DNA of 64,000 nt. Origin: Singulisphaera sp. GP187. GTDB lineage: Bacteria > Planctomycetota > Planctomycetia > Isosphaerales > Isosphaeraceae. The notes below the pieces were generated by a model. The model searched no databases, was not told where the DNA came from, and was given only the letters and a program-made list of their open reading frames with translations. Location of the stretch: the NCBI RefSeq assembly GCF_900129635.1, contig NZ_FSRB01000001.1:248001-312000 (forward strand). Direction: 5' to 3'. A program made the position numbers and the translations under genes. Below, piece by piece: positions 26,172 through 35,431 of the stretch (its first letter is position 1; each line of letters starts with the position of its first letter).

Positions 26172-26828
26172 ATGTCCGACACAACCCTTCGTCTCCGCCA
26201 TCCCACGGGCGCAAATCTCTACGCCCAGATTGAAGGTGGCGGCGGCGTTTGGAATGGCACCGCCTACGTCGCATTCGTTAATGCGGATTGGGCCACCTAT
26301 GCGACCCTTGTCACGGAGACGCCCGCCGGCAGCGGCCGCTACGTCTGCCAGTTCCCGACCGCCTCACCGCCGGGCAACTACTCGTGGTCGATTTACCTCC
26401 GGGCCGGCGGTTCCGCAGCACTGGGCGACGTAGCGATCGGTCAAGGCGACGGCTACTGGGACGGGACCACGTTCGGGGGAACCTCCAAGGTCACGGACGG
26501 AATCACGGTCGCCGACCTGCCCAGTCCCGCGCCCAACGGTTACGGCCCCATCGGCACCGGCTCGGTCACGGTGAATCAGGACTATCCGACCGCCGGCAAC
26601 CTCAGCTACCAAACGGTCGGTGGGCAGGGGATCGGGGGGGCCTTGGTGCGCGCCTACCTCGCATCGGAGTACGCGTCCAACCCGAACGCGGCCACGATCC
26701 GGGGGCAGACCCTCACTCTCGACACCGGCGCCTGGGCCAACAACATCGACCTCGACCCGGAAGACTACAAGATCACGTTCAAGGCGGACGGCTATGAACT
26801 GCTCGTCATCGACCTCAGTGTGAGCTAA
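26172..26828 (+). CDS. Phage-type structural protein, 218 aa
   Basis: A beta-rich, Gly/Tyr/Trp-rich product in two parts: residues 1-115 (RHPTGANLYAQIEGGGGVWN, YVCQFPTASPPGNYSW) and a C-terminal Ig-like part (GGALVRAYLASEYASNPNAA, EDYKITFKADGYELLVIDLS). The second part resembles carbohydrate- or surface-binding domains on virions. It lies 7 bases before the head-tail connector-like gene. Confidence 0.5.
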   Translation: MSDTTLRLRHPTGANLYAQIEGGGGVWNGTAYVAFVNADWATYATLVTETPAGSGRYVCQFPTASPPGNYSWSIYLRAGGSAALGDVAIGQGDGYWDGTTFGGTSKVTDGITVADLPSPAPNGYGPIGTGSVTVNQDYPTAGNLSYQTVGGQGIGGALVRAYLASEYASNPNAATIRGQTLTLDTGAWANNIDLDPEDYKITFKADGYELLVIDLSVS

Positions 26829-26834
26829 GCGCCC

Positions 26835-27839
26835 ATGCCCGCAGTCCCGACACCGATTACGAACCCCGATCCGGTTGATCTGATCACCGTCCCCGACGCG
26901 ACCAACGTCCTGTTGGCTGGCGGTGTCACGCTCACCACGGCGCAAGCCGCGATCCTGGGAAACCTGATTACCGCCGCCTCGCGTGAGATCATCCGGTATT
27001 GCAGCCGGAAGTTCGGCCTCGCGACCTACACCGAGATCGTGACGCCCGAGGGGGGTCGGCAGGACCGGGGCGAATCCGACTCGGCCAAACTGTCCGCCTT
27101 CCCGGTGCAGTCGGTCGCGAGCGTCACGACGGGACGATCGTCCGTTTTGACGGTCACCAACTCCGACCCGGCCACGAACCAGTTTGCGAGCGTCGCGTTC
27201 ACTCTGACCGGCGACGTCGAGTATCTCGACCTCGCCTACACCGGCCTGAGCCTGAGCCGAACCGCGAGCGGGGTCACGACCAGGACCACGCTCAGCTTCA
27301 CCTCGTACGTCACGCTGGGAGCTCTGGCCACGGCGATCAACACCCTCGGCGCCGGCTGGAACGCTCGGATTCAGTCGAGCTATGAGTGCTACCCCTCGGC
27401 GAGTCTCGTGGGGGTTCGCGAGCCCAAGAACGCCCTCGGCAATGGGGCGGTGCTCGACCTGTTCACGACGTCGGCAACCCGCTACGACATCGACCGTGCC
27501 ACCGGAATCCTGCGGTGCCACGGCTGGGGAGGAAATGGCTTCGGCGCTGCGTTCGGCGCCCCCTCCGGAGCCTCATGGGAGGGCGCCGGAGGCGATGGCG
27601 GAAGTGGGTGCTCGGGTCAGTACCAGGTCACGTATCAGGCCGGGTGGGCCACGATCCCCGAGAACTTGCAGCAGGTTTGCGCGGAGGTCGTCAAGGGGAT
27701 CTTTGCCCGACTCGATGGCGATCCCTCGCTCAAGAGCGAGACCGCCGACAAGTATTCATGGACGGCCAAGGACGCCATGACGAGCCTCCCGGACTGGGCG
27801 ACGAGCGTGCTTGGCTACTACAAAGACTGGAGCGTTTAA
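26835..27839 (+). CDS. Phage head-tail connector-like protein
   Basis: The N-terminal part (LTTAQAAILGNLITAASREI, IRYCSRKFG) and the C-terminal part (YQVTYQAGWATIPENLQQVC, AEVVKGIFARL) match the ends of gp6-like head-tail connector proteins. A roughly 150-residue beta insert lies between them, which accounts for the unusual length of 334. It is followed 3 bases later by another connector-type gene. Family assignment rests on the N- and C-terminal patterns. Confidence 0.6.
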   Translation: MPAVPTPITNPDPVDLITVPDATNVLLAGGVTLTTAQAAILGNLITAASREIIRYCSRKFGLATYTEIVTPEGGRQDRGESDSAKLSAFPVQSVASVTTGRSSVLTVTNSDPATNQFASVAFTLTGDVEYLDLAYTGLSLSRTASGVTTRTTLSFTSYVTLGALATAINTLGAGWNARIQSSYECYPSASLVGVREPKNALGNGAVLDLFTTSATRYDIDRATGILRCHGWGGNGFGAAFGAPSGASWEGAGGDGGSGCSGQYQVTYQAGWATIPENLQQVCAEVVKGIFARLDGDPSLKSETADKYSWTAKDAMTSLPDWATSVLGYYKDWSV

Positions 27840-27841
27840 GT

Positions 27842-28198
27842 GTGCGTTCCCCTTCCGCTCGCAGCCTTCCGAACCGCGTCGCGCTCTTTCGCTTCTCCCC
27901 GACCCAAAACGAGGACGCGGGCGTCGACGCCAACTCCTACGGCGCGGCCTTCGCCACCGACGTTCCCTGCTCGGTCCAGCCCGCCGAACCCGAGCGGTTC
28001 CTGGACAACGACACGGCCCGACTGATCCAGAAAACTCGGTGGAACGTTTTGTTCCGCGACAACTATTCCCTCGTCGCCGACGACAAGATCGTCTGGGCCG
28101 ATGACGTCGGCGTGAACCACCACCTTTTCGTCCACGGCAACGCCGACCAGGCGGGACGGGGGGCAGCCTTCGTGGTCTCCTGCGAGGAACGAACATGA
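27842..28198 (+). CDS. Phage head-tail adaptor-like protein, 118 aa
   Basis: GTG start 3 bases after the connector stop. The product (NRVALFRFSPTQNEDAGVDA, VPCSVQPAEP, VLFRDNYSLVADDKIVWAD) has the beta-barrel pattern of stopper or adaptor proteins that follow gp6-like connectors. Its stop overlaps the next ATG. The order connector, adaptor, tail-terminator is standard for siphophage morphogenesis. Confidence 0.55.
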   Translation: MRSPSARSLPNRVALFRFSPTQNEDAGVDANSYGAAFATDVPCSVQPAEPERFLDNDTARLIQKTRWNVLFRDNYSLVADDKIVWADDVGVNHHLFVHGNADQAGRGAAFVVSCEERT

Positions 28199-28566
28199 GT
28201 TCAGCCCCCGACCTGCCCGCCGCGATGATCGCGTGGCTCCGGGCCAGCCCCAGCGTCGTGGCGGCCTTCGCGGAGAATACGGCATCGCCCACGACCACCA
28301 AATTCTGGGCCGACGAGGCGCGACGGGGCGTCGGCTTGCCGTGGGCCGTCTACGAGGAAACCGGCAGCGATCTGATCTACATGACAGCCACCGAAAGTGT
28401 CGCCCCGTCGATCGAGACCGGGCCCCGTCCAGGTCTGGTGTCTCACCATCCACGCGTTTGGGGGAGCTCAAGGGGCCGGAGCGGGAGCTACAAGGACGTC
28501 GGATCTGCCGGAATCGCCTATTCCAGCGATTGGGCGACGCGGCCGAGGAATTGTGGCGGCCCGTGA
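28195..28566 (+). pseudogene. Decayed tail-terminator-like gene
   Basis: The frame starts well (DLPAAMIAWLRASPSVVAAF, KFWADEARRGVGLPWAVYEE) like a tail-completion protein. After SIETGP the sequence in this frame becomes irregular, while neighbouring frames carry better-looking segments (PVQVWCLTIHA, then FQRLGDAAEELWRP). This suggests one or more frameshifts near 28430-28460. It is the last phage-type gene before the BlaI module. Confidence 0.45.
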
Positions 28567-28900
28567 GTAGCAATGGAACAGAAAACCGGCGCAACGGCCG
28601 CTGCGCCGGCAACGGTTCGAGTGACCGGCCAACAAAGGAGTGGGCGCCGGTCACCTTCGATTTGGAAACCTGCTCGCCGGTCGACACTCGCTTTGGCGAG
28701 CCGTAACCAGGACGAGCGGGTGGAGCTTGTCTCCGCCGAGGTCTTCGCACATCTTGTCGGATCGGACGCGGGCGTACGTGTGGGGCCTCGACTCACTCGG
28801 GGTCCATCGACCCACCATCTTTCCCTTGCGACGCACGTCGACGCTTTGATCTCGAGCCAAGCGGAGCGGTGGCCTTTCGTGCTCCCCGAGAGCACGGCCT
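28567..28900. other. Junction region without a supported gene
   Basis: About 330 bases between the broken tail gene and the BlaI promoter. No gene is supported, and the phage-type reading frame fades out here. It probably holds the junction where the regulatory module meets the phage-derived DNA. Confidence 0.4.
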
Positions 28901-28929
28901 TTGACAACCAAGACAAACAGTCTTATTCT
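28901..28929 (+). promoter_or_regulatory. Promoter of the BlaI-M56 module
   Basis: TTGACA at 28901-28906 and TATTCT at 28924-28929 are 17 bases apart, a near-consensus sigma-70-type promoter. It overlaps one BlaI-type operator and is followed at once by a second, so BlaI would block it. Confidence 0.7.
28910..28924. promoter_or_regulatory. BlaI-type operator 1
   Basis: AAGACAAACAGTCTT, with 5-bp arms AAGAC/GTCTT, lies in the spacer of the promoter. An exact copy is at 28934. BlaI/MecI repressors bind short dyads in their own promoters. Confidence 0.65.
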
Positions 28930-28933
28930 GTCT

Positions 28934-28948
28934 AAGACAAACAGTCTT
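28934..28948. promoter_or_regulatory. BlaI-type operator 2
   Basis: An exact copy of operator 1, shifted 24 bases, lying just after the -10 box and 20 bases before the blaI-like start codon. The two dyads sit on similar faces of the helix, which suits cooperative binding. Confidence 0.65.
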
Positions 28949-28968
28949 GGATCGAGTGGAGCGACGCG

Positions 28969-29394
28969 ATGGGTCGACGCGATGAGGTTGTGGCCGACGC
29001 CGAGCTGGCTGTCCTCGAGGCGCTGTGGAAAGCGGGGCCGCTCACCGTCCGTCAGCTTGCCAACGCCCTGTACGACCCCGGAAGCGGTGCGCAGTGCGCC
29101 ACGGTGCAGAAGCTCCTGGATCGGCTCGAGGCCAAGGAGTGCATCGGCTGCGATCGCGCCGTGAGGCCCCATCTCTACCGCGCCACAATCGACCGGGAAG
29201 AGCTCATCGCGCGCCGGCTCCGTGCCACGGCCGACCGACTCTGCGGGGGATCGTTGGTTCCGCTGCTCACTAACCTCGTTCGCGCGAGTTACCTCAATGC
29301 CCGCGAGCGGCGCGAGGTCCGTGCGCTCCTGGACGAGCTCGATCGGAAGGGCAAGGCCAAGAGTAGCGAAACCGAGAGGAGGGGCCGGGCATGA
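28969..29394 (+). CDS. BlaI/MecI-family transcriptional repressor
   Basis: A 141-residue repressor with the family winged helix: LAVLEALWKAGPLTVRQLAN, then the recognition part CATVQKLLDRLEAKECIGC and wing RPHLYRATI, and a C-terminal dimerisation helix. It would bind the two AAGAC-type dyads upstream and repress its own operon. Its stop overlaps the next ATG, coupling it to the M56 peptidase that normally inactivates it. Residue pattern and context agree. Confidence 0.88.
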   Translation: MGRRDEVVADAELAVLEALWKAGPLTVRQLANALYDPGSGAQCATVQKLLDRLEAKECIGCDRAVRPHLYRATIDREELIARRLRATADRLCGGSLVPLLTNLVRASYLNARERREVRALLDELDRKGKAKSSETERRGRA

Positions 29395-30725
29395 GATGGC
29401 TACTCGAGATCGCCCTGACGAATGCCGTGATGGCCACGGCGATCGGCGTCGTTGCCGGGGTCGTGGGCGGGGTTTGCCGGCGCCCAGCCCTGAGCCATTG
29501 CCTCTGGCTCCTGGTCCTGCTCAAGCTCATCACACCGCCGCTGCTATTATTCCCGATGCCGCCCGCGACCCCGCCATCCATCGGGCTCGGAGCGGGGGCA
29601 GCTCCGAGCGATCCGTCGTCCCGCGAGCGACTCGGCCTCACCGGCCGAACCCGCGACAGTCGCCCGTCGGCCGCGACACCCGGTGATCGCTCCGGGGGTA
29701 GAGGTCGACAGCCGCGGGAGAGCCGGGATTACCCCGCACCCGTGGCGGCGGAACCGGCGGCCGTCGCCTCCTGGGTGACCTGGGTCGCGTCGGTCTGGCT
29801 GACGGGTTCGGTCTTCTGGTTCGTCATGGCGGCGCTTCGGATCCGGCGCTTCCGGCGCTTCCTTCGACATGCGCTGCCGGCGCCTCCGGAATTGCAGGGG
29901 CGTGCCCAGGAGTTATCCGGCCGTCTGGGTGTGAGCCTATGCCCGAGGGTCTATGTCACCCCGTTGCCCATCTCGCCCTCGCTGTGGGGCATCCGCCGGG
30001 CGGTGCGCTTGGTCTTGCCGGCCGATCTGCTCCGATGCCTGGAGCCCGAGGAGCGAGACACGCTCCTCGCTCATGAGCTGGCCCACCTTCGGCGACACGA
30101 CAACTGGGTCCGCTTACTGGAGCTGACGGCGATCGGCCTCTTCTGGTGGCACCCCGTGGTGTGGTGGGCACGCCGCGAGATCGGCCGCGCCGAGGAGTAC
30201 TGCTGCGACTCCTGGGTCGTGTGGTTGCTGCCCGAGGCGGCACTGGCGTATGCCAAGGCGTTGTTGAAGACAGTCGAGTTCTTGTCGGAGGCTCGTCCGA
30301 TTCTCATCCCGGCAACCGGCGGCGCGGGGCGACTGCCCGTCCTCAAGAGCCGAGTGGCGATGATCCTCGACGAGCCGAGATGCCATCGGCTCTCCCGGCC
30401 GGGCCGCGCCGCGGCTCTCCTGATCGGCCTGTTCTTTCTGCTCGTCGCCCCCGGGTGCCCGGCGACGCCAGGCGGCGACGCGCTGCCATGGGACAAGGAG
30501 ACGGCTTTCCGCTTGGCCATCGACCCGACCGGCGCGCACGTCGAGAGAACCAAAGGGGCTCGCCTCAAGCGGACAACCGCCGGATTCTCCGTGAGTGTAC
30601 CGATCCCTGTGCCCATAAGCGTGCCCGTCCACAGGCCCGTGAGTTCACCGACCCCTGTGCCCGTAAGCGTGCCGATCCGTAGGCCCGTAGGTTCTCCGGT
30701 CCAAGCTGAGGCGGCCCGCCACTGA
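29391..30725 (+). CDS. M56-family (BlaR1/MecR1-like) membrane metallopeptidase
   Basis: A membrane-bound antirepressor peptidase that should cleave or relieve the BlaI-type repressor. N-terminal TM helices (residues 8-60), a periplasmic/linker part, a further TM (about 125-145), then the zinc site HELAH (H228, E229, H232) followed by RAEEYCCDSW. A last hydrophobic helix with a lipobox-like VAPGC is near residue 350. The C-terminal tail holds a duplicated 16-residue Val/Pro repeat instead of a beta-lactam-sensor domain, so the signal sensed is unknown. Confidence 0.85.
   Translation: MRWLLEIALTNAVMATAIGVVAGVVGGVCRRPALSHCLWLLVLLKLITPPLLLFPMPPATPPSIGLGAGAAPSDPSSRERLGLTGRTRDSRPSAATPGDRSGGRGRQPRESRDYPAPVAAEPAAVASWVTWVASVWLTGSVFWFVMAALRIRRFRRFLRHALPAPPELQGRAQELSGRLGVSLCPRVYVTPLPISPSLWGIRRAVRLVLPADLLRCLEPEERDTLLAHELAHLRRHDNWVRLLELTAIGLFWWHPVVWWARREIGRAEEYCCDSWVVWLLPEAALAYAKALLKTVEFLSEARPILIPATGGAGRLPVLKSRVAMILDEPRCHRLSRPGRAAALLIGLFFLLVAPGCPATPGGDALPWDKETAFRLAIDPTGAHVERTKGARLKRTTAGFSVSVPIPVPISVPVHRPVSSPTPVPVSVPIRRPVGSPVQAEAARH
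30600..30695 (+). repeat. Two tandem 48-bp units in the M56 gene tail
   Basis: Units 30600-30647 and 30648-30695 are similar throughout and encode PIPVPISVPVHRPVSS and PTPVPVSVPIRRPVGS. The repeat gives a Pro/Val-rich periplasmic tail, perhaps a wall- or polymer-binding stalk. Confidence 0.7.
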
Positions 30726-30832
30726 TGGCAAGTCGCGAGTTCCGATTGCCGCTTTCCGCCGTCCGGGTATTGGGTGCCCGAGACGTTGCGCGATGAAACT
30801 CTGTCACGATTTTCACCACGTGAGGATCTCCA

Positions 30833-32941
30833 ATGAAAGCCTCTCTTCTGGGCTGCGCGTGCGTTATGCTCATGGCCAGTCAGGTCGAACGCCCCAGCTC
30901 GGCGCAGGACAGTGCCCCCGATCCGTCGGGCCGCCCCGCCACGGAAGCCGTGACCGTCCACAAGCCAGCTTTCGGCAACTGGGGCGTCGCGATACAGCAT
31001 CTCAGCCGGAGCGTTCGTCCCGGCGACGACTTCTTCACCTACGTCAATGAAGGGTGGATCAAGTCCACGAAGGTGCCGCCGGATTCCTGGGACTTCGGCG
31101 GCTTCGACGAACTGATTCGGAAGAACGAACCGCGTATCCATTCCCTCATTCGCGAAGCCCGCAAGGCTGCTGCCCCCCCGGGCGATCCGAGACAGCAGAT
31201 CGGCGACCTGTACGCCGCCTTTCTCGATACGGCCCGTATCGAGGAACTGGGACTTTCGCCGATCCAAGCCGAGCTGAACCGGATCCTGGCGATTCGGACC
31301 CACGAAGAGGCGGGCCGCTGGATGGCCGATCCCCGCTCAAGCTCCCTTGTGATGATCAACGTCTACCCAGATGCCGGCCATACGACGCGTTGGCTGCTTC
31401 ATCTCGACCAGGTCAATCCTGGGCAAGACCTGCTCGGCCTGCCCAGGGACTTTTACGAGCGCATGGACGGCCCCATCCCCGGCCATCGTGCCGCCTACGT
31501 GGCCTACGTCGCGGAGACCCTGCAACGCGCGGGGATCGACAATCCGGCGAGACGCGCCTCGGACATCCTGGCCCTGGAGACGAAGCTCGCCGCTCGGCAG
31601 TGGAACCTGGAGCAACTCCGCGATCGAAAGGCCAATTACCACTTGATGACTCGCGGAGAATTGGCGGCCTATGCTCCGGCCTTCCCCTGGGACGCTTTCC
31701 TCGCCGCCAGGCAGGTCGGCGATGTCAAGGAAGTCGTGTTGGGGACCGATACAGCCGTCAAGGCACAGGCGGAGATCTTCGGCGCGACCCCGGTGGATGT
31801 GTGGTCGTCTTACCTCGCGTTTCACTGGATTCGGAATCAGGTCGACCTTCTGCCTTCCGCGTTTCAGACGGCGAGCTTCGACTTCTACGAACGGCGTCTG
31901 AGGGGTGCCAAGGATCAGCGACCGCGCGAGCTTCGGGCCCTCCAGTTCGTCAACAGCAGTCTCGGCGAGCTGGTCGGCAAGCTCTATGTCGAGCGCTATT
32001 TCCCCCAGGAGAGCCTGGCGAGGGCCTCGGAGTTATTCGACTATCTCCGCCGAGCCTTCGCCGAACGGTTGGCCGAGGTGGACTGGATGGACGACAAGAC
32101 CCGCGCCGAGGCGCAGGCCAAACTCGCGGCGTTCCGATTCAAGATCGGCTATCCGAAAGTTTGGCGAGACTATTCGACCATCTCCATCAAGCGGGATGAT
32201 CTCGTCGGCAGCGCCCGACGCATTCGCGAAGCCGACTGGTCCCGTCAACGTTCACGACTGAGCCAGCGGGATCGCAACTTGGACTCGTCATGGTACCAGA
32301 CCCCCCAGACGATAGACGCCAGCTTCAGCGTGTTGCTGAATGCCATCGAGCTGCCGGCGGCACTTCTCCAGCCTTCGTTCTTCGATCCGTATGCCGACCC
32401 CGCGGTCAATTTCGGCTCGATCGGCGCGATCATCGGGCACGAGATGGGCCACGGATTTGACGACCAGGGGGCGCTCTTCGACGGCCAGGGTCGTATGCGC
32501 AACTGGTGGACGGATTACTCCAGCAAGCATTTCAAGGACCGCACCGCTGCGCTTGTCGGGCAATACAGTGCGTTCGCTCCGATCGAAGGGCTCCATCTGA
32601 ACGGCAAACAGACCCTGGGCGAGAACATCAGTGACCTCACGGGCGTGTCGATCGCCTACCGCGCCTATCGGCTCTACCTGCGCGATCATCACGGCGGCTC
32701 GGCGCCGGTGCTCGACGGCTTGTCCGGCGACCAGCGGTTCTTTCTCTCCTGGGGTCAGACATGGCGCTATATCGCGCCCGAAGATGCTATACGTTATATT
32801 ATTAAAACTGGATATCGTCCTCCGGCAAAGTATCGAGTGAACAGCGTGGTGCGGAACATCGACGCCTGGTACGATGCCTTTGGCGTCACCCTGGATCAAG
32901 GACTTTACCTGCCCCCGGAGGCGCGCGTGAGGCTCTGGTGA
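30833..32941 (+). CDS. M13-family (neprilysin/PepO-like) zinc metallopeptidase
   Basis: A 702-residue exported endopeptidase. It has a short hydrophobic N-terminus with an Ala-Gln-type cleavage region (about residue 25), M13 N-domain features (RPGDDFFTYVNEGW) and the catalytic C-domain. The zinc site is HEMGH (H536, E537, H540) with GENISDLTG (E597, D601). It ends RVRLW, close to the usual RVW. It lies 107 bases after the M56 gene and is probably part of the BlaI-regulated unit. Family members cut short peptides in the periplasm. Confidence 0.88.
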   Translation: MKASLLGCACVMLMASQVERPSSAQDSAPDPSGRPATEAVTVHKPAFGNWGVAIQHLSRSVRPGDDFFTYVNEGWIKSTKVPPDSWDFGGFDELIRKNEPRIHSLIREARKAAAPPGDPRQQIGDLYAAFLDTARIEELGLSPIQAELNRILAIRTHEEAGRWMADPRSSSLVMINVYPDAGHTTRWLLHLDQVNPGQDLLGLPRDFYERMDGPIPGHRAAYVAYVAETLQRAGIDNPARRASDILALETKLAARQWNLEQLRDRKANYHLMTRGELAAYAPAFPWDAFLAARQVGDVKEVVLGTDTAVKAQAEIFGATPVDVWSSYLAFHWIRNQVDLLPSAFQTASFDFYERRLRGAKDQRPRELRALQFVNSSLGELVGKLYVERYFPQESLARASELFDYLRRAFAERLAEVDWMDDKTRAEAQAKLAAFRFKIGYPKVWRDYSTISIKRDDLVGSARRIREADWSRQRSRLSQRDRNLDSSWYQTPQTIDASFSVLLNAIELPAALLQPSFFDPYADPAVNFGSIGAIIGHEMGHGFDDQGALFDGQGRMRNWWTDYSSKHFKDRTAALVGQYSAFAPIEGLHLNGKQTLGENISDLTGVSIAYRAYRLYLRDHHGGSAPVLDGLSGDQRFFLSWGQTWRYIAPEDAIRYIIKTGYRPPAKYRVNSVVRNIDAWYDAFGVTLDQGLYLPPEARVRLW

Positions 32942-33201
32942 TGCGGCCCGAGATCCAATCGATAATTGTTATAAACGCAAGCGCAATCACAAATAACATG
33001 TCGATTAGGTTGGCCGTTCTCCCGGGTAGGGTCGGCCAGATATCGGAAGGCTGTTCGTCGGCTGACTCCCAAGGCCGCGGCGATCTCCGGCACCGTGAGG
33101 CTGCGGCCTCGAAGTTCCCGAGCACGACGCGGCAGAATCTGGTCATTGGAGGCGATGCGCGGCGCATCACCACAGCTCGATCGCCGGCCCTCGGCGACCA
33201 C
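32905..33201 (-). pseudogene. Serine-recombinase-type HTH remnant
   Basis: The segment RELRGRSLTVPEIAAALGVS followed by RRTAFRYL is the C-terminal HTH of Hin/resolvase-type recombinases. No catalytic N-terminal domain lies upstream, so only a tail survives. The 3' part overlaps the end of the M13 gene in antisense and is probably not coding. It marks a recombination scar at the edge of the BlaI module. Confidence 0.45.
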
Positions 33202-33315
33202 TGCAGCCGAGACCGGACTTCTCCCCGGTGAGTCGAATGGGCAACTTTGGTCGGCTCAGGGCGCTCCAGGCCACCAGCCTGGAATCAGTCTCTCACACGT
33301 TGACGTTGACACTGC

Positions 33316-35406
33316 CTACGGACGCGGCCCGAGCTGACGCGGCGCGGCTGCGGCAATTGGCGGTGGCGGGCCCATGCGGGCGTTATTCTCCTTGACCAGT
33401 CGGTTGTTCTCTTCGAGGGCTTTGGCCAGGCGATCCATGACTGGCGTAATGTTTGCCGAGAGGTTACCCCCCTTCTGGGAGATGAGCTGATCTACCAGGT
33501 TGAAATTTTCCTCCATGAAGTCGCCTCCGGCTCGATAGGACTTGTGCCGGGCATCGGTGAGTTGCTCCTCGCTTACCCCCACATCGAGCGCACGCTGTCT
33601 CTGGATCCGGCCGGCGATCCCCTGCAAACGCGTCGTTCGGCCGTATTGGACTGGATCAGAGAATTCGCCTGACAGGTAACCCGCAATCCGGTCGCCGATC
33701 GACGCGCCAGGTGAATTCTCGCTCATCTGGAACTCGGGACTGGCGGCGGCCTCTCGCATGTAAGCGGCCATTCGTTCGCCACGGATACCTCGGGTTTGCT
33801 CGGCCGCCTTGTTCAGCGCATCGCCCACTGCGGCCCGGCCCTCCGGTGAGGCGAGAAATCGCTGGTTAGCCGGTTCGGCGTTTGCTCCCGCCTCACGCGC
33901 AGCTTTGAATCGCTCTTTCAACTGGTCGTAGACCTGTTCCACTTCGAGCAGCGCTCGGCGTTCGGCCTGATTGCCGAACTTATTTTCCTTCAAATAAGTG
34001 TCGAGATTTCGTCCTTGGCCACGTGCGTTGCGCAGGTCGGGGACAATTTTGTCGAGCAAGGTCTCCAGGTTGTCATTTTCCTCGACTTTGAGCCCCCGGA
34101 GATAATTCCCTCGCGTCCCACTGTCACCGATGCCACCCCTGAGTGCTCGCGAGAGCTGCTCCGCTCTGGTTCCGGCCCGGCCAGGACCACCGGAAAGCGA
34201 GGTGACGCCGATTAGCGCGGCTTGCTCAGGCAGGCTACCGACGATTCCCCCCTGGCTGACCATTGCTCCGGCCGATGCCAGGAGTTGCTTGGTGAGTGGC
34301 GTGTCATCGCCCCGACCTTCCATGAGCGCGATGCGGATCGCCTCGAGTTGCGAGAGGCCGGCCGCCGCCGAATCGACCTTGCCAAACTGTCCGAGCAACC
34401 CCGCAAGTTCGCCGCGCGTCGAGGCGCTCCCTCCCTGTCGCGCAGCCATGATCCCCGCTTGCTTCATCAGGTCGGCTTCGACTTGGGGCGTGATGTTTCC
34501 CTTCTGGCGGGCAATGGGCACCGAACCGAGGTACTGGCGGGTGAACTCGGTGGCGTCGAATTCCCCCAAACCGGTCTCCGCCCGAAACCGAAACGACTCG
34601 AGCAATTCCTTGTTGGTCGTTCTTTCTGCACCCTTCAGCACGCTCTCGGTGAGAAGGTTTCGCCGATTGGCGAAGCTTGCCTCCGCTGCCCGTTCGGCGT
34701 CGGCGTGGATCTTGTCGTAGGTCTCATGGAGGACACGTAGGCCAGCCAGGGCGGCCGTCGAGGCCACGGCAACCCCACTCATCAGGATCCGCTCGTTCCG
34801 GGCCGCGGTGGCCGCTGCGGCCCGTTCTGAGGCCCGCTGTACCTGGGCCTGGTACGCCACACGCTTGCGGTACTCGTCCCGGAGATATCGATCCTCGATC
34901 GCCGAGAGCTGGCGGTTGGTCCGCTCCTTTTGAGCCACCTGGCGCCGCTCATAGACTCCCCGCCTGGTATAGTCGCGCTGGGCGAACCGATCCTCGATGG
35001 CCGAGAGTTGGTCGGCCTGCGCCGTGGCTTGTCGCGCTGCCGCCGAGGCCGCGTTATCGGCCATCTGCTGTTTGCGTGCCTCGTAGCGAACCCTTCGATC
35101 GTAATCTGCCTTGAGGTAGCGATCCTCCGCTGAGTTCGCGCCTCCTCCTCCTCCGCCCCGTCGACCACCTGACCCACTTCCTCCCCCCACACCGCCGCCC
35201 ACTGGCATTCGGTTGGCGGCGTTGGCCATCGCGGTTGCAGCATGGTTGGCCGCGGTTGCGGCGCGGTTGTAGGCGGCCTCCATCGCGGTGCCTGCCCGCT
35301 TGGCTGCGGCTTCGGCATTCTCGAGGATGCGCACCACCCGCTTGCCCGCATCCACAGCGCGGGAACTGTCGATGTGGAAGGCAAGGTCATAGCGTTTGCG
35401 TGCCAT
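33316..35406 (-). CDS. Tape-measure-like phage protein
   Basis: A 696-residue protein of long Ala/Arg/Glu coiled coils. It has three imperfect repeats around LSAIEDRY (LKADYDRRVRYEARKQQ, AQRDYTRRGVYERRQ, LRDEYRKRVAYQAQVQ) in the first 200 residues. A Gly-rich linker lies at 70-90, a hydrophobic stretch (LMSGVAVASTAALAGLRVL) near 205-225, and a globular helical part follows. The layout and the preceding tail-chaperone-like gene point to a tail tape measure, though it is short. It lies on the opposite strand from the other phage genes. Confidence 0.55.
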   Translation of the reverse strand: MARKRYDLAFHIDSSRAVDAGKRVVRILENAEAAAKRAGTAMEAAYNRAATAANHAATAMANAANRMPVGGGVGGGSGSGGRRGGGGGGANSAEDRYLKADYDRRVRYEARKQQMADNAASAAARQATAQADQLSAIEDRFAQRDYTRRGVYERRQVAQKERTNRQLSAIEDRYLRDEYRKRVAYQAQVQRASERAAAATAARNERILMSGVAVASTAALAGLRVLHETYDKIHADAERAAEASFANRRNLLTESVLKGAERTTNKELLESFRFRAETGLGEFDATEFTRQYLGSVPIARQKGNITPQVEADLMKQAGIMAARQGGSASTRGELAGLLGQFGKVDSAAAGLSQLEAIRIALMEGRGDDTPLTKQLLASAGAMVSQGGIVGSLPEQAALIGVTSLSGGPGRAGTRAEQLSRALRGGIGDSGTRGNYLRGLKVEENDNLETLLDKIVPDLRNARGQGRNLDTYLKENKFGNQAERRALLEVEQVYDQLKERFKAAREAGANAEPANQRFLASPEGRAAVGDALNKAAEQTRGIRGERMAAYMREAAASPEFQMSENSPGASIGDRIAGYLSGEFSDPVQYGRTTRLQGIAGRIQRQRALDVGVSEEQLTDARHKSYRAGGDFMEENFNLVDQLISQKGGNLSANITPVMDRLAKALEENNRLVKENNARMGPPPPIAAAAPRQLGPRP

Positions 35407-35431
35407 GTGTCGTCTCCATGGGTGATCCGAT

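Noticed and set aside
26364..27521. 385-codon open frame on the minus strand
   Set aside because: Antisense to the phage structural and connector genes; Arg/Gly-rich with no motif or ribosome-binding site.
31054..32199. 381-codon open frame on the plus strand
   Set aside because: Second frame of the M13 peptidase gene; very Arg/Gly/Pro-rich.
32886..33173. Minus-strand frame overlapping the recombinase relic
   Set aside because: Shadow of the frame that carries the HTH; no independent support.
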